In this document: one piece after another, positions 36,349 through 48,429 of the stretch
How the letters are laid out: every line of letters begins with the position of its first letter
How positions within the stretch are numbered: position 1 is the first letter of the stretch
Program-made: the position numbers and the translations under genes
The notes under the pieces: model-generated
What the model was told of the DNA's origin: nothing
Database searches by the model: none
The model's input: the letters and a program-made list of their open reading frames with translations, nothing else
DNA from: Chrysaora quinquecirrha
Taxonomy: Eukaryota; Cnidaria; Scyphozoa; Semaeostomeae; Pelagiidae
DNA: 64,000 nucleotides
Reading direction: 5' to 3'
NCBI GenBank assembly: GCA_014526335.1
Contig: JACTAT010000016.1
Coordinates: 4,673,478 to 4,737,477, forward strand

Positions 36349-36581
36349 TACTCTTATTACTGGGATCGTTTCAAACACGAAACAATTTCATAAAAAATAC
36401 GCGTATGTAAGCTAGCGCGATCCTGAACGGCTAAAACTAAAACTCGAAGCTGTGTTTACAGGGTGTCCTGTCTCGGCTGTAAATTCTACTAGATTAACAT
36501 ATAAATACCTATTTAACGATAGATAAATATTAAACAGTTCAAATTCAAACAAACAGGTATAATTGAGAACAAGTTATCCTA

Positions 36582-36896
36582 CTAGTGCTCCCGGGGGGGG
36601 GGGGGGGGGTACTTCATTGTTCAAGAGACTAGACGTGCCGCCCAGTTTTTCCAAACCCACCCATGTCTACCGATAAATTCTGTTTGTCGTAGTACCCATG
36701 TATAGAAAAAACAACGAAATTTTTTACCCATTTTTACCAATATCTCAAATGTTACATATATTTTGCTACCCATGTGTAGAGATTCTTTGCGAAAAACCAA
36801 CCCATGTGTAGGGAAATTGGCGCTGAAAAAGTTACCCATTTGGGCGGCACGTCTAGTATATTGAACAATGGAAGTACCCCCCCGGGCTAGTGCTAG
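36582..36896. mobile_element. Foldback element with CTAGTGCTCCCGGG ends
   Basis: CTAGTGCTCCCGGG plus a 17-G run, then TACTTCATTGTTCAAGAGAC, TAGACGTGCCGCCCA. The inverse is at the right: TGGGCGGCACGTCTA, ATTGAACAATGGAAGTACCC, CCGGGCTAGTGCTAG. The interior has CCCATGT-type repeats (CCACCCATGTCTACC, CCCATGTGTAGAG) on alternating strands. No ORF. Confidence 0.8.
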
Positions 36897-38437
36897 CCTT
36901 CACCACCGTTAACATAAATATCATGATCTACTCAACTCATTTCGCTACCATATATGCTACCACCCATGTTATTATTCATTGATCTCTGGACCTTCAACCC
37001 CTCTAGGTATGTATTTCCACTCCAACCAAGTTGGCTTATTGAAATCTGTTAATCTCGGTGCGCACTAGGGGCGGCGACAGCCTCAAAATAGTGGCGTTAG
37101 ACATCTGAGCGAAGCAAACAAAAATAGCGGTCCGAGGGCTTGTCGCAAGAAAATTCCAGTCTATCAGATACGTCCTTTTGATAACTTCTATATCAACATT
37201 TATGCTCTTTCCATTCCTCTTCATGCACAATCAACTACTCCCGACATTTCACATGTTCAGAGGATCTAGAAAATCTTTCTTCGAAAAAATTGGGTTGGAC
37301 ATGTCCCCTCAATCCGCTCCATGTTGCCATCCTCGGAGCGCTCAAAAAGTCGCCTTGACCCTGGCTCTCTCAGATAAATCGTTCCTTCCCGTTTGTCTCC
37401 GCAGTGAGAAGAGTACGAAGTATAAGTCGTTCCTTGGTACGATAAACTGACTTTTTTAAACATTTTGCTAGCTTGGAGTATCCCTGGACGTTCCGTTCAA
37501 CAAAAATTTTGTAGCTATAAAATTACTAAAAACTGTTACAATGCTTTTATAGGCAAAAGTCTGTCTCATGCACACTTTTAAACTACAAGGTATGTTAAAA
37601 CTTACACAAAACAAGGCTTGATCCAAACATTATCATGCCAACAGTGCCATTTCTTTCAAAATGCTTAGAGAGCGAATTCTAAATCTGCCTTGCCAATCGC
37701 AGCTACAGACACGAGTGGCTTGCTTTCAGTAGAAACGAATAACACAGGCTGATTAAAATTTAATAAAATATTGATATTTCTGATATAAAAGTATGCCGAG
37801 GAGCATCTTTTCAGAAATACAATGAATGCATATCAATACTGAATCAATCAGGTAACCTGTCACTGAATGTCAAACATCTCCAGGCCTCTTTGATGATTTT
37901 TTCTGTCTTGTCTCCATCGTATTTGGGTTCACAGACGCATAGTTTAAGGGAGGGCATGGGGGCAACCGCTCCCCTGCGTTGGAACACCTTACCCTGGGTA
38001 CTATGCCTTCGAAGTATCACAGACCGTGGCGATGAAATACGAGGCAAAAGAGATGGAAAAGGAAGAAGGAGGAAACACCCTGTTTTTACCCTGTCTCTTT
38101 TACTTGTTTCCTTTTTTCCACTCCCTGTGACCTCTTGAAGCTCTTTTACCCAGCCTAGAAACACCTGAATGACGATGTAGCTTTCGAACTCCTTGTTCCG
38201 ATGATCAACCGAATTCACTGTCCTTGCAAGTTATTGTCTTCTTGAGTCTTTTCCAGTTGGATCATATTAGTTTGTTCATTCCGTCTAAATTCTTGCACAC
38301 AGAAGCAAAATCTTTTTTTCAGGAAGCCCCGTTAAACTACAGCATTTTTATCAATACAAGCCCTGTGCGTTTATTGAGTATTTTTTATTTTTTGGGAGTG
38401 TGTTGTCTGAAGATCGGGGCATCAAAAAACCACCCCA
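36897..38437. other. Interval without a confident gene
   Basis: Overlapping open frames on both strands at about 37844-38218 contain no domain I recognise. Nothing else stands out. Confidence 0.35.
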
Positions 38438-38620
38438 GATAACGTATGTGCAGTACAGCGGTGGTTGTGCAGTATAGCGGAGGGATATCATAATTAGTGG
38501 AGGGATAGCATCAGTACGGCGGAGAGATACCATGAGTAGCGGTGGATGTTCAGTACAGCGATGGGATGACTTCTCTCTGCTGTACTGCACAACCACCGCT
38601 GTACTGCACATATGTTATGC
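38438..38620. mobile_element. Foldback element, GTACAGCGGTGG family
   Basis: GATAACGTATGTGCAGTACA with GCGGTGGTTGTGCAG is mirrored by CTGCACAACCACCGC and TGTACTGCACATATGTTAT. The interior repeats GGAGGGAT and GCGGTGG. 183 bp, no ORF. The GGTGG word structure recalls the 7045 and 55774 family, but the ends differ. Confidence 0.75.
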
Positions 38621-39507
38621 GAAGAGACAATGCGGTCGTTCATTGGAGAAAATATGGTATCTCGTATAATAATTAATCAAGTAAACCAAGCATAGAAAAT
38701 ATCAGGGCCTTATAAGGTCCGTCTTTATTAATTGCATTCATTTATATTCTCCAAAGTGAAGAATTCTTAGACCGATCCTTGGATTGGTTCCGATAGGACA
38801 CAAGGTGTGTCCACGTTATTTTCCTTCTTCGCGTTCTCCTAAACGATTCCCCAGCAATCGACTCTGGTACTCTCGATGGCTATTTGTTTCCACTGCCTTT
38901 TCGGGTCACTCGATTAAAAAACTTTTTCGGAGATTTTGATACCCAATCGCTGAAAAATCGACCAAAATTTCAGTTTTAACCCCATTTTTATAGTTTGTGT
39001 ATTTGAAACAACACTCACCATGCAAAGTTTGTGGAGATTCATTCTTTCCAGTCTTGGTATACTCGGTGTTCTCCTTTCACCAGCTGATTATTTTGCAAGC
39101 TTTTGCTATGTTTGGTCTTATTCTTATCGTTTGAGGTCGGTTATCAGTAGGACGTCCATTAGAACGTTTTTGGTACCTGTTCATATAACTGATAAATGTT
39201 TTAGGATTTTGGTTTCTTTGAATCTAAATAATTTTGGAGATATATATTCATTAATTAAGTCCACAGTGTTTTGTGGCTAGACAATTTTCCCAAGGAGTGG
39301 TGGGGGCCTTTCTCAGTGGTGTTTTCAGATTGGAGGCTAAGGAAGGAGGTCTTACTGAAGAAGGTAAAGATGAAATCATGTATTAATAGCGCTAGTCGCT
39401 AGGACCTCCGAACTTGATAAACAAAGGGGTTTGAACCCAAGGGGAACCCAGACAACAATGAGCACCTCCTTGCTCCTTAGATCACAAGCTAGCAGATTAT
39501 AATAGTA

Positions 39508-39902
39508 CACGCTTTTTTTATATGGAACCTACCTCAAGGCCTAGTTCTTAAAGTTCCTTATTTTTGGACCTCTTTTGAGGCAATTGTAGTTCCAAAAGTT
39601 CCTTAATAGTTCCTTAATTTTAACTGCACATACAGTGGTCTTAACAATAAAAGAGAGACATTTGCATGTGAGCAAAGCTCGAGACTACTCAAAGAAACAT
39701 TGGATGCATGCTTAACGTAAATGATTTTCAACTGCAAATGAATGGAACTGGCTTTCTAATTCTTGATTATTTGCAGTGATAAAAGTATTCAACATTCAAA
39801 AGTTCCTTAATGATTTTCTCCTTAGTAGTATAAGTTCTTTAAATTTTCGGGCCTTCTACATGTAGGTTCCTTATAAAGTGGTTCCTTATAAAAAAAAGCG
39901 TG
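39508..39902. mobile_element. TA-flanked MITE, GTTCCTTA subfamily
   Basis: Ends CACGCTTTTTTTATATGGAAC and GTTCCTTATAAAAAAAAGCGTG, flanked by TA. AGTTCCTTA occurs repeatedly inside. CTTCTACATGTAGGTTCCTT marks the right side, as in 44548-44888 and 47204-47591. 395 bp. Confidence 0.8.
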
Positions 39903-39904
39903 TA

Positions 39905-41979
39905 AAAAGCACTCTTTTCTTAAAAAGAAAACATATACTTTATAAGAACGTCGAGGCTCGGTTTGCCAAAAAATAAGAAACAAGAAAATGTGTTTTAGAA
40001 ATTTCATCCATTGGCGTATCCAGATCTAAAGTAGTGGGGGGCCTGGGAAAAAAATTTATCAGACCACGTCCTTCAAACTCTCGTAAATGCGGGGAAACGC
40101 CCTTTCTGCCCCCCCCCCCTCTGAAATTTACAACGTTTTGGACAAATCTCGAGGACCATATTTAAGAAAAGTGGGGGTCCGGACCCCTTCATCTCATGTT
40201 AACAAAACAGAACTTTGCAATTACTAAATAAACCTATATAGCAGATATGCCAAACTGTTATTTAGTATTGGTAGAAGCAATTTATTATGTGTAGTTGTAA
40301 AAAAGTCAATTTTTTCTGGCCCGCAAACACCGACAGAGTTCGAACCTGAGAAAGTAGCGCTAATTGGAAGCACACCATCGTTTTCTGGTCCCCAAACATA
40401 AGACACCACATCAGCAGCGTTGAGTTCGAACCGAACTTGGGAAAAGGACCGCAAATGGGCAAATTGGAAGCACACCCTCGCTGTGAAGGAGGCAATGGTA
40501 AAAAGTACTCATGCGCAGAAACGCAAATCTGTTCCCCACGCAAGGAACGGCCCGTCTAGAATCCAGCACAGTCAAAAGAGGAAACCGAATTAAGAGTCCA
40601 AATTTTTGGAGGTTTTTATGCTGAAATCTGCCGGTTGACTGAAGCTGCATGACGTAAAATATAATTTCAAGCTTGCATGCTTCACTTGCTGGAAAATTGG
40701 ACATGAAAAAGGAATAAAAGCGAAGCAAAAGGCCAAAGGAGTTCGTTCCAACTTAGGCCAAATCTCGGATAGGCAAACCGAGAAGGTGTAGTCTGAACTT
40801 ATGTCAATTTGAACATCGAGAAAGACGTTCGTTTTTTAGTTCGTACAAAAGTGAAAAATCTAGTGAAATGGGAGACCCTATGAATTCATACAGGTAAGAA
40901 ATTTCTTGTGAAACTTTCTCAGTAATTTGTATGGTAGTTTCAAGTTTTGATCGCCAGTTCGCCGTTCGGCATTGGTCACTTGGTTCGGGAGGTTTTGATT
41001 TTGATTTAGGCTACTGTTTTGGGTGTTGAGATTGGGCTTTCTGTCGCGTAAAAAGATTTGCTATTTGGAAACGTATTGGATGATTTCCTCGCTGTTTTTA
41101 ATCGTAGGAAAAGAATGTTATTATTGCAATAATAATAATATCACACACACAAAGAAAAAATGTGCTATTTTGCAATATTATACCTAAGTCTGGTCTTCAT
41201 ATTTGCAGAACTGATGATGTCAATTGTCAGAGAAAACTCAACTGATACCAATCCATGAAAAATTTCCAAGAAAAATTTCTATGAAATTTCTGAGAACTTC
41301 AAATGACAAGTCATAAATTTCATTTTCTGAAAGTTTGCAAAATGTTTGTGCAACTGCAGTTTGATAACACAATGAACTGGCATATGAATGGAACCAATAG
41401 AATTATGTAGTAATCATGCTTTCAAAATGCCACCTTTATTGCACATAGCAGTTCTTGACATGACCCTATAAAGTTGTCTTGCCACACTATTTTTCAGGCT
41501 TTCAAGACATTTCGCCCAACTTCTGATTCGCCAAACTTCCTTTTTGCCCAGCCTGCTAAGATGTTTTGCCAAACTTATCGGTCGTTTTGCCCAACCTGAA
41601 ATGACACAGACAACTTTTTTCATGTGGTTTGTCAATTATTTGATTGATAACATTGGGGACTTTGCCCCCAAACCCCTGATTATCACACTGGTGGTGGTTT
41701 TTGTGACAAAACAAGTGATAAATAGCAAGTTACTGAGTTGAGCTAATCTACCAAGAATGTTAGGCGAAAAGCTAAAGAGCTGGCAAAAAGAAAGCTTCGC
41801 AAAGTGGAGGTTAGGCGAATCGACCTGATAACTTTTTCAGATACCCAACAGATCGATAAACCACCTCCTCTGTGATTAATATATTCATTTCCAAGTTTAC
41901 ATTACTCTACTACAGAGTATTGCACCTTAAACAGAATCAAATTTAACAAAGCAAGACATTTTAGGAATAATCCTACCAT
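39905..41979. other. Gene-poor interval with a small repeat
   Basis: About 41505-41620 (TTCGCCCAACTTCTGATTCG, CCTTTTTGCCCAGCC) resembles 130-205 before the first tectonic exon. Inverse words (AGGCGAAAAGC, GCTGGCAAAAAGAAAGCTTC) follow at about 41760, so this is probably another decayed foldback. No exon is supported. Confidence 0.4.
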
Positions 41980-42150
41980 TTAAGAGGAAGGTGAAGGTGA
42001 AATGGTGTATTTGGCACCAGTTGCTAGGATTTCAGTAGTAGGTAAACTAATCGAGATCTCCACCCTGGCTGTGACGCTATTGTAGCTGGTGCTCAACCCT
42101 GACCTTGCTGAGCTTCTGACACCAAGAGCTAGCTGGATTATACTCGGTAC
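41980..42150 (+). mobile_element. tRNA-like SINE, family B
   Basis: AGGTGAAGGTGAAATGGTGT, CAGTTGCTAGGATTTCAGTA, CTAATCGAGATCTCCACCCT, GGCTGTGACGCTATTGTAGC, then GCTTCTGACACCAAGAGCTA. This is the longest forward copy of the family in the window. Confidence 0.7.
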
Positions 42151-42211
42151 CTGACAGCACATCTATCCTGTTTTGCTTGAATTGAACATAATTTAATTCT
42201 GCATTTTCTTT

Positions 42212-42711
42212 NNNNNNNNNNNNNNNNNNNNNNNNNNNNNNNNNNNNNNNNNNNNNNNNNNNNNNNNNNNNNNNNNNNNNNNNNNNNNNNNNNNNNNNNN
42301 NNNNNNNNNNNNNNNNNNNNNNNNNNNNNNNNNNNNNNNNNNNNNNNNNNNNNNNNNNNNNNNNNNNNNNNNNNNNNNNNNNNNNNNNNNNNNNNNNNNN
42401 NNNNNNNNNNNNNNNNNNNNNNNNNNNNNNNNNNNNNNNNNNNNNNNNNNNNNNNNNNNNNNNNNNNNNNNNNNNNNNNNNNNNNNNNNNNNNNNNNNNN
42501 NNNNNNNNNNNNNNNNNNNNNNNNNNNNNNNNNNNNNNNNNNNNNNNNNNNNNNNNNNNNNNNNNNNNNNNNNNNNNNNNNNNNNNNNNNNNNNNNNNNN
42601 NNNNNNNNNNNNNNNNNNNNNNNNNNNNNNNNNNNNNNNNNNNNNNNNNNNNNNNNNNNNNNNNNNNNNNNNNNNNNNNNNNNNNNNNNNNNNNNNNNNN
42701 NNNNNNNNNNN
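42212..42711. other. Assembly gap (500 N)
   Basis: Exactly 500 unknown bases, a conventional scaffold-gap length, so the true distance is unknown. The open frames reported across it are meaningless. Confidence 0.99.
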
Positions 42712-43204
42712 AAAGCAAATGAGTACCATGAAAAGAATACATATGGATTATATTAGTATTGATTTACTGGAGATCTGTCCTCAAATTTCAATAAAATTTT
42801 TCAGGCTGATATAGTTATGACTATTGAATACTATTTTAATACATTGATCATGATTGAGCGAAAATCACGGCTGGGCGTAATTTACATGGACTGCACGTGA
42901 AAGTCGACATAAACATGTTTTCGAATGGCAATCAACTGTTAAAATAGCTATTAGTGGTGATTACTCATTGGCAATTAGGTCGGGAGATAGATTCTTTGTT
43001 TTGTTAATCGAGTTGATGCAAGTTTATGCCAGAATTTCTATTACGCCACAAGCTCTCTCCGTTCTCTTTTTTGAAAATGACACAAAATCTTATAACTATA
43101 TATGCAAATTTGGGAATCGAGAACGGCCCATTGCTGTCCAGAATTGAAGGTGAAAGTGCTCGCGAGATTCGAGTGAACGAAATTACGATCAGCAACACCA
43201 CCAA

Positions 43205-43795
43205 AATCATCATTATCATAATCATTGACATCATCACTGTCAGATTCAGCATGTTATTATCATTATCGTTGTCGTTATTGTCATGGTCATGATCATTGTG
43301 ATAATCATGGTCATCATCATCATCATCATCGTCATGCTCATGATCATTGTGATAATCATGGTTATCTTCATCATCATCATCGTCATGGTCATGATCATTG
43401 TGATCATTGTGATAATCATGGTCATCAACATCAACATCATCGTCATGGTTATGATCATTGTGATAATCATGGTGATCTTCATCATCATCATCGTCATGGT
43501 CATGGTCATTGTGATAATCATGGTTATCTTCATCATCATCATCGTCATGGTCATGATCATTGTGATAATCATGGTGATCTTCATCATCATCATCGTCATG
43601 GTCATGGTCATTGTGATAATCATGGTTATCTTCATCATCATCATCGTCATGGTCATGATCATTGTGATAATCATGGTTATCTTCATCATCATCATCGTCA
43701 TGGTCATGATCATTGTGATAATCATGGTTATCATCATCATCATCATCGTCATGGTCATGATTATTGTGATAATCATGATAATCATGATCATAATC
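43205..43795 (+). repeat. 51-bp minisatellite built from CAT/GAT trinucleotides
   Basis: The unit is TCATCATCATCATCGTCATG, GTCATGATCATTGTGATAAT, CATGGTTATCT, about nine copies, with one triplet-scale expansion near 43400. The unit length is a multiple of three, so frames on both strands stay open. One reads as a 17-residue His-rich repeat (HHHHRHGHDHCDNHGYL). There is no splice support or conserved partner, so I treat it as non-coding. Confidence 0.85.
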
Positions 43796-44547
43796 AGTTT
43801 TGCTGCAGCTTTTGCACTGCTGGACATGGATTCATTTGTGAAATCATTGTTTCATTGTTGCGAATTCTTGCAAACACTCTTTGGTAAGCGTTGTACCGCC
43901 ATCCTTCGCACATTGCGACAGCATTGCTATGTTCATGTTTTTGTTACTGTGACGGAGTGTGGGACCATGAAGAGGGGGTTGTTGGGCGGGACTTTAAGGT
44001 TTCTGACATTTTTAGAGTATTGTTACGGTTTTAACCTTCAAAAAATCCCGTTTTACGGTTTTGAATTTGCGATTCTGGTGCAATTTTTCGATTTGAAAGG
44101 AAACAAATTAACCCTGGTAGGGTTTTTGGCTCAAAACTTTACGGTGTTAAGGTTTTTTGACCCCCTAAGCCCCCCACCATTAGAATAAACGTTAAGATAT
44201 CATGATCTTTACAACCGCTGATTAAAGCGTTATTTTATTTCACAACATACTGCAAGTTGCTACTTCAGTTCCATTCTCAACTCGATTCTCTTAGCTCGAT
44301 CAAGACTTCTTCCAAAATGATACGTTTCCACATCTGCCGAAAAGAGTGTCGAAAAAATACGCCTATTGTTTCATTTAGCTTATGATGATTCTACACAAAT
44401 ATAATTCAGTAGAACAGTTACAGTTTTACTGTTACAAGCGAATAAATGACAATCTTCTGGCAAAGCAATCTTATGATAAATCAGCACACACATTGTCAAG
44501 AAGACAAAATAGCTATAACCATTGACTATGCTATAACAATGGGCTTG

Positions 44548-44888
44548 ATTTTTGGACTTCTTTTGAGACGATTGTAGTTCCAAAAGTTCCTCAACAGTTC
44601 CTTAATACAGTTCCTTAATTTTAACTGCATATTCAGTTTCATGACTACTATACAGAGACACTTAGATGTGAGCAGAGCTCGAGACTACTCACGGAAGCAT
44701 TTATGTGATTTTCGACTGCAAATGAAAGGAACTGGCATTGTAATTCTTGATTTTTTTGCAGTGATAAAACAATTCAACAATAAAAATTTATTTAGTTATT
44801 TTCTCTCTAGTAGTACAAGTTCTTTAAATTTTCAGGCCTTCTACATGTAGGTTCCTTATAAAGTGGTTCTTTATAAAGAAAAAGCGTG
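44548..44888. mobile_element. Left-truncated MITE, GTTCCTTA subfamily
   Basis: GGACTTCTTTTGAGACGATT, AAAAGTTCCTCAACAGTTCC, CTACATGTAGGTTCCTTATA and the right end AAAGAAAAAGCGTG followed by TA match 39508-39902. The left terminal repeat is missing. Confidence 0.75.
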
Positions 44889-45133
44889 TATCTGTTTTCT
44901 TATGACAATGTACACATCAATGAGCGAATCAATCACATGGGCTTTCTTCCCATTGTTCCTCTTTTTCTCGACCAACTTAAGTTACTCGGTGCCAGCTCTC
45001 AAAGTATCCACAACAAGGATTAAGGAAGCATTGACAGGAAAGTTAATAGGCATTAACAATGAAATAAAAGTCTTAACATTGCGTTAGTAAGGAACTTACG
45101 CATTGTTCAAAGTAAAAAACGAGCTTGCTTGAC

Positions 45134-45630
45134 GCTGTTTAGCTACATCTCACGTCGCATGCTTTGAAAATGTGAAAAGCGTAGGAATAGTATGTGGAGA
45201 TGATGTAGATGAACATGAACCTACCAGGGACAGTAATGTTAACTCAGATGGGGAGGGAGACACAGCATCTGATGTTGATGAACCTTCGTCTGGGATATCC
45301 GAAGAACATGAAGAAGGAACAGATGGGACTGAGTTAGGATATGTTGAAATTGAACCAGGCATAATGGATGATGAAACCGACTCAAAAGGACCTAGCTGCA
45401 CAAAACATCGCTCTCCCTGCAATCATAGTCAAAATATAGCTAAAAAGTTACCCATAGAAAAACTGACGAGGGTCCACGTCTTTGCTACCCCCTCCCCATG
45501 CAGTGTTGATTATTTTTTTGCTGACTTCATGCTATACGACTTTTTGCGTGATGAAGGATCTCATTCAATTCTCAATTCAACAATTTATCCAAAACGGATA
45601 AGTTGTGAGACGGAAAAGTTGAGCTGGTGA
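45134..45630 (+). CDS. Unrecognised acidic open frame, possible exon
   Basis: The frame is open from an upstream TGA at about 45131 to the TGA at 45630. A possible acceptor (GCTGTTTAG) sits at its left. The product is very acidic and Ser/Asp/Glu-rich for about 90 residues (DEHEPTRDSNVNSDGEGDTA is typical), then CTKHRSPCNHS and an ordinary tail. Codon use looks protein-like in the acidic part. There is no recognisable domain, no clear ATG and no matching neighbour exon. It could be one exon of a gene reaching across the area, including the acidic N-terminal region of the HECW ligase, or a transposon remnant. Confidence 0.25.
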
Positions 45631-46255
45631 ACCATTTACTCTGTGCGTTTCTTGATAACATTAAAGCAGGGCCGGTGCCACTGGGTGGACGTTGGGGCAT
45701 AAGGACCAATTCTTTTTAAGACTTTCTATTTCGTCTAAATTCGAGGAGAAATGATTTGGGGGGTTACCGAAACGTTAATCGTAATTGTAGCAATGAAAAG
45801 GGTGTTCTTCGAAACTCTGGCGGGCGTGGTCCTGTTTTCTTGGGGAAATTTTATTATTGGTTTGGGGAAATGCATCCAGGAACATTGCAGGATCACGCTC
45901 TCTTAGTATCGGAAAACGCCCTTTTCGCGCCCTTATCCATTCCGCTATTCGGCGCCTGGTCGAACCCTCATCGCGCGCCTTAATTTTCGCACTCTCGCGG
46001 ACACTTTACTATATAAACTCTAAGATCAAGGGGTTCACTGCACTTAGACTTAACCTTTTATTAGGCTTTTTTCATTGTTTCTTTGTTTGCTTGTGTATTT
46101 GTTTGTTTGTTTGTTTGTTTGGTTGGAAAACCGGTTTGTGTTCCTGCGCGCAGTTACGGATCCAGGAGGCAAGGTGTAACTGCCCTTAAATTTTCGAACC
46201 TTTCTGTGTCCCCGAACCAAAGATTTAGGGTCAATCAAGTCATGGATTCAAAATA

Positions 46256-46500
46256 CACTCTTAAACTATGCTGTGCGCCGGATAATAAGTAGGGGTTCTT
46301 AACTGTGAGCACAATTGATGTTGTACAAGTTTCTTACAGAGTTTCTTAACTTGAAAATCGAAATTTCGAAAATATTGCGAAATAAGGGTTTGATGCTCGG
46401 TTTGATGTGAAGTAAAATGTTCTTAGCAGAAGAGTTTCTTGATTTTTAGAAAATAGGCATGTACAGTTTCTTATGGTCGGTTTCTTAAAAAAGATGTGTG
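46256..46500. mobile_element. Degenerate MITE, GTTTCTTA subfamily
   Basis: The left end TACACTCTTAAACTATG and right end GGTTTCTTAAAAAAGATGTG are worn versions of the family ends. AGTTTCTTACAGAGTTTCTT and CAGTTTCTTATGG recur inside. Confidence 0.55.
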
Positions 46501-47203
46501 AGCCCCGTTTTGTGAGTTGTCATGTCGTCCAGTTCCCGTTTGGTTCCAACATTTTTTGCCCAAAATTTCGTGACAGAAAAGATATTGACTCTAGTAAGTT
46601 ATTTCTGGCAATTCTGACTCTATCCTGATTATGTTTTGTTTGAAAATCCGAGACATTTAATTAAATTTTTTGGGTTCATTAGGAAATAAGCAAAAATTGC
46701 CGTTAATTAAGCAGTGTACTTAAGGATAACAGCTATGATTGCTGTCGCCTCCTGGAAATTCCTGAAATCAAACTTCAATTAGGCTACTATTTCCGGCCTT
46801 ACGTGAACAACAGTAAATATTGTCAACTGTCTGCCTTTCTCGGCTTTTGACACAAAAGGGAACAGGTGCGTCTCTATTGTTTGCAAATAATGCGATTTGA
46901 TTGATACCCATATTACCCTTGTTTCCTCGCTTTACTCGTTTGTGGAGAGTTTCGGGGTGTCGTTTTTGCTTTAATAACCCGTCGTCAGCGTCCCTTAAAT
47001 TATCAAATCTTGGTCAAGGATTCGTTGAAATTTTCGACGAATTATTATTGACAAATTTATTTTTTATATATACGATAATGTACGTCTTCTTCAATAAAAC
47101 TGAATTTACAGTTACATATTGCCCAGAGTCTTGAGCCAGCAGTTACAGTAATGTCAGTAAGCATGTCGATATCGAATCACAGTCGAATCCCCACCCAGCC
47201 ATA

Positions 47204-47591
47204 CACGCTTTTTTTTATAAGGAACCTACAGTACCTCAAAGCCTAGTTCTTAAAGTTGCTTATTTTTGGGCCTCTTTTGAGGCAATTGTAGTTCCAAAAG
47301 TTCCTTAATAGTTCCTTAATTTTAGCTGCACATACAGTGGTCTTAACAATGAGAGACATTTGCATGTGAGCAAAGCTCGAGACTATACTCAAAGAAACAT
47401 TGGATACATGCTTAACGTACAATCTATGTGATTTTCGACTGCAAATGAATGGAACCGGCTTTCTAATTCTTGATTATTTACAGTGATAAAAGCATTCAAC
47501 ATTGAAAAGTTCCTTAATGATTTTCTCTTTAGTAGTATAAGTTCTTTAATTTTTCGAGCCTTCTACATGTAGGTTCGTTATAAAAAACGTG
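47204..47591. mobile_element. TA-flanked MITE, GTTCCTTA subfamily
   Basis: Ends CACGCTTTTTTTTATAAGGAAC and GGTTCGTTATAAAAAACGTG, flanked by TA. Nearly the same interior as 39508-39902 (TGTAGTTCCAAAAGTTCCTT, AGACATTTGCATGTGAGC). 388 bp. It lies about 840 bases upstream of Snail. Confidence 0.8.
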
Positions 47592-48429
47592 TAATTTACA
47601 GCTTACAACTGACAACTTACAAACACTAAGTTTTGCAGCAACTAGCAAATGGTGTCTCGTCTCTTGATTCCTTCATCCAGAGTTCGCACGTATGAGGGGG
47701 CCAGGGACCAACAAAACTAACCTTATGGGCAGTTCAATCCAAAGGGGCGCTTTTTCGAGGGAGGGTGCTTTTTAGAGCAAAATACGTTAAGCCAACCACC
47801 CGCCCCACTAGGCTGCACTGATTAACAACCCCTTAACAACCTGTTCCTGCTCGTTTTTGTGAATTTTTACATGTCCCCCGTCTTGCATTCCTTCACTCTG
47901 GGATCTGTGTTATAGCGGAAACGGTGCTTTGAATGACACTTGTTCTTGCGTCTATCACCTAATTCATTCTGAGCAAACAATAGAGCACAGGTGAATCACA
48001 ATTCTTCTTTTATCCCTATGAAATTCCTGTGGCTAACACAATAATCTAGTGCAGTCACCTGCTACCCAAGTATTACAGACTTATTATCTTTGATCGAATT
48101 CTTATAAGACATTGAAAGCAACTATCTTTGCGTAACAATCAACAGACGAATACAAAGCGATTTTTGCCTTCGTTCTTCAACTTTGCGATCCTGAGGAAAA
48201 CACAGATCGAGGACTCCGCGACAGGTTGATGATCTCGCAATCAAATTGATCGAGCAAATATGAAATTATCAACATGGATGGTTTTAATCTGCAGATGAAA
48301 TGTTCATTTTAAACGTCATTTTCCAAAGATTTGGTTTGCTCAGCTGCCCAAGTTGAAAAACAGAACTGTGCTCAACGAAGCAAAAAGGTTGTTTTTGGTT
48401 TTGAATAAAATTGATTTGCTACATGCATC

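Noticed and set aside
37844..38218. Overlapping open frames on both strands
   Set aside because: No recognisable domain, and no start, splice or neighbour support.
42077..42742. Open frames spanning the N block
   Set aside because: They consist almost entirely of unknown bases.
43205..43795. Regularly spaced repeats resembling a CRISPR array
   Set aside because: Units are contiguous with no unique spacers, and the host is an animal; this is a minisatellite.
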